Source of the DNA: Patescibacteria group bacterium UBA1449
Lineage (GTDB): Bacteria; Patescibacteriota; Microgenomatia; UBA1400; UBA1449
Length of the DNA stretch: 5,271 bases
NCBI GenBank assembly: GCA_002335355.1
Contig: DCTD01000042.1
Span: 10,589 to 15,859, forward strand
Reading direction: 5' to 3'
This document shows, in pieces, positions 4,380-5,271 of this stretch. Position 1 is the first letter of the stretch. Every line of letters begins with the position of its first letter. The translations under genes were made by a program, and so were the position numbers. Below the pieces are notes generated by a model. It worked only from the letters and a program-made list of their open reading frames with translations, did not search any database and was not told the DNA's origin.

Positions 4380-5271
4380 CAACACTGACAGAAACTGCTT
4401 ATTACACTCGGAAAGGCTTAAAGTACAGTTTAATCGGCTTGGTTGCCTATATAGTTTTGCGGTACACTTTAACGTGGGGTTGGGCTTTATATCAATATCT
4501 CTATCCTCCACCTCCACCTCCACCAACCATGGAGTACGGCCTGTTACCTCGAATTCAGTTTCCCTCTATCGGAAACTATGATTATCAATTTCAACTTGAA
4601 ACTCCTAACGGTAGTTTTCCAAAGTTTTCCGATAGAGCAGTAGTGTACTTTATGCCCTATCAACGAGCTAGTTTTAGTGCTGGTGATCAGGCACGTCAAC
4701 TGGCTGAAAACTTAGGTTTTAGAACTGAACCACAAATTCTTTCACCTGAAATATATCAATGGTCTCGAAACGTTTCTGCTCCAATGACACTTCAAACCAA
4801 TATTATTACTGGTGCTTTTATCTTAAATTATCAATGGCAAGCTGACACCGGTCTTTTACAAGAAAAACAGCTGCCAGGACGGGAACAATCCCTCATGCAA
4901 GGCCAACAATTCTTTAGCAAACTCACTCAGAATATTACTGATATTGATTTCCCATCTGGGATCATCACGTATCTAAAGTCTAATGGAACAGCGTTTGTTC
5001 CAGCCATAAGCTTATCTGAGGCAGACTTTGTCAGAATTGACTTTTTCCGCTCCCCAATTATTGATGAAAAAAGTGAATATAAGGTGCTTACCCCAAAGCC
5101 TGATGAGGGGATAATCCATGTCATCTTTTCAGGGTCAAAACAACAGGATAGACAGGTTGTGGCTGTTGAGTTTAACTACTTTCCGATTGACTACATAGTC
5201 TCTGCAACTAATACCTACCCATTAAAACCAATAGAAGTAGCTTGGAATGATTTAAGCAGTGGTAAGGGGTA
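4376..5271 (+). CDS. Membrane-anchored protein with heptaproline linker, hypothetical (runs off right edge)
   Basis: The frame is open from ATG 4376 to the window end (298 codons visible, no stop). Residues 11-16 (TRKGLK) are basic and are followed by one hydrophobic segment at about 17-40 (LIGLVAYIVLRYTLTWGWAL). This suggests a type II-like anchor with the C-terminus outside the cell. Seven prolines (44-50), encoded by CCT/CCA repeats, come right after it. The ectodomain begins TMEYGLLPRIQFP and is rich in aromatic residues and beta-strand-like segments such as NYDYQFQLET, RAVVYFMPYQ and GAFILNYQWQADTG. I recall similar proteins, with an anchor, a proline run and 'FGxLPxxxFP', as conserved hypotheticals in Microgenomates. 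The function is unknown, and a cell-envelope or surface role is inferred. No cysteines occur in the visible part. The ATG at 4376 is the only standard start in the open frame, which is closed upstream by a TAA at 4316. Confidence 0.85.
   Translation, partial: MTTLTETAYYTRKGLKYSLIGLVAYIVLRYTLTWGWALYQYLYPPPPPPPTMEYGLLPRIQFPSIGNYDYQFQLETPNGSFPKFSDRAVVYFMPYQRASFSAGDQARQLAENLGFRTEPQILSPEIYQWSRNVSAPMTLQTNIITGAFILNYQWQADTGLLQEKQLPGREQSLMQGQQFFSKLTQNITDIDFPSGIITYLKSNGTAFVPAISLSEADFVRIDFFRSPIIDEKSEYKVLTPKPDEGIIHVIFSGSKQQDRQVVAVEFNYFPIDYIVSATNTYPLKPIEVAWNDLSSGKG
4564..4637. repeat. 12-bp perfect inverted repeat inside the polyproline protein gene
   Basis: CTCTATCGGAAA (4564-4575) is the exact reverse complement of TTTCCGATAGAG (4626-4637), with 50 nt between the arms. 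The right arm is also part of a short direct repeat, AGTTTTCC at 4613-4620 and 4623-4630. The arms encode parts of the beta-strand-rich ectodomain (PSIGN and FSDRA). A function is not evident and chance is possible. Confidence 0.6.

Noticed and set aside
4927..5124. Minus-strand open frame of 65 codons
   Set aside because: It is antisense to the open frame of the polyproline protein, has no upstream signals and shows no protein-like motifs.

Overview
The window looks like chromosomal DNA from a Candidate Phyla Radiation (Patescibacteria) bacterium, most likely of the Microgenomates type. The reasons are moderate-to-low GC, small and tightly packed genes with few Shine-Dalgarno sites, a DUF2130 coiled-coil protein, a membrane-anchored protein with a proline run right after its anchor (a design I recall from Microgenomates), and a heptamer repeat inside a coding region. 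TGA is used as a stop codon and no in-frame TGA occurs, so the recoded CPR lineages (Gracilibacteria, Absconditabacteria) are unlikely. The taxonomy is an inference from gene content, not from a marker gene.

Layout: positions 1-2020 hold a three-gene minus-strand operon read right to left: miaB (2020-902), a histidine phosphatase (898-284) and the start of miaA (294 to the window edge). MiaA prenylates A37 of tRNAs that read UNN codons, and MiaB adds the 2-methylthio group to the product, so two consecutive steps of one modification flank a phosphatase in one tightly coupled unit. MiaB appears to end before the usual C-terminal TRAM domain. MiaA carries five tandem 7-bp units in its coding sequence.

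A 96-bp divergent region (2021-2116) separates this operon from a plus-strand gene for an unrecognised 163-aa protein (2117-2608). That gene overlaps by 4 bp, tail to tail, a minus-strand DUF2130 gene (3900-2605), which encodes a two-Cys knuckle, a long coiled coil and a C-terminal domain with a PD-(D/E)XK-like motif. Upstream of it lie a strong dyad (3911-3950) that overlaps its likely promoter and a DUF192 gene (4279-3956) on the same strand.

A second divergent region (4280-4375) is centred on a perfect 10-bp palindrome that provides a TATACT -10 element on both strands. To the right it leads to a 16-codon leader ORF whose stop overlaps, as ATGA, the start of a long plus-strand gene. That gene encodes a membrane-anchored, probably extracellular protein with a heptaproline linker and runs off the right edge.

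No rRNA, tRNA, transposase, CRISPR array or clear intrinsic terminator was found. No obviously new multi-gene defence or mobile system is visible. The points most worth a second look are the heptamer repeat in miaA, the TRAM-less MiaB, the three-half-site dyad, the symmetric promoter with its coupled leader ORF, and the unrecognised 163-aa protein.
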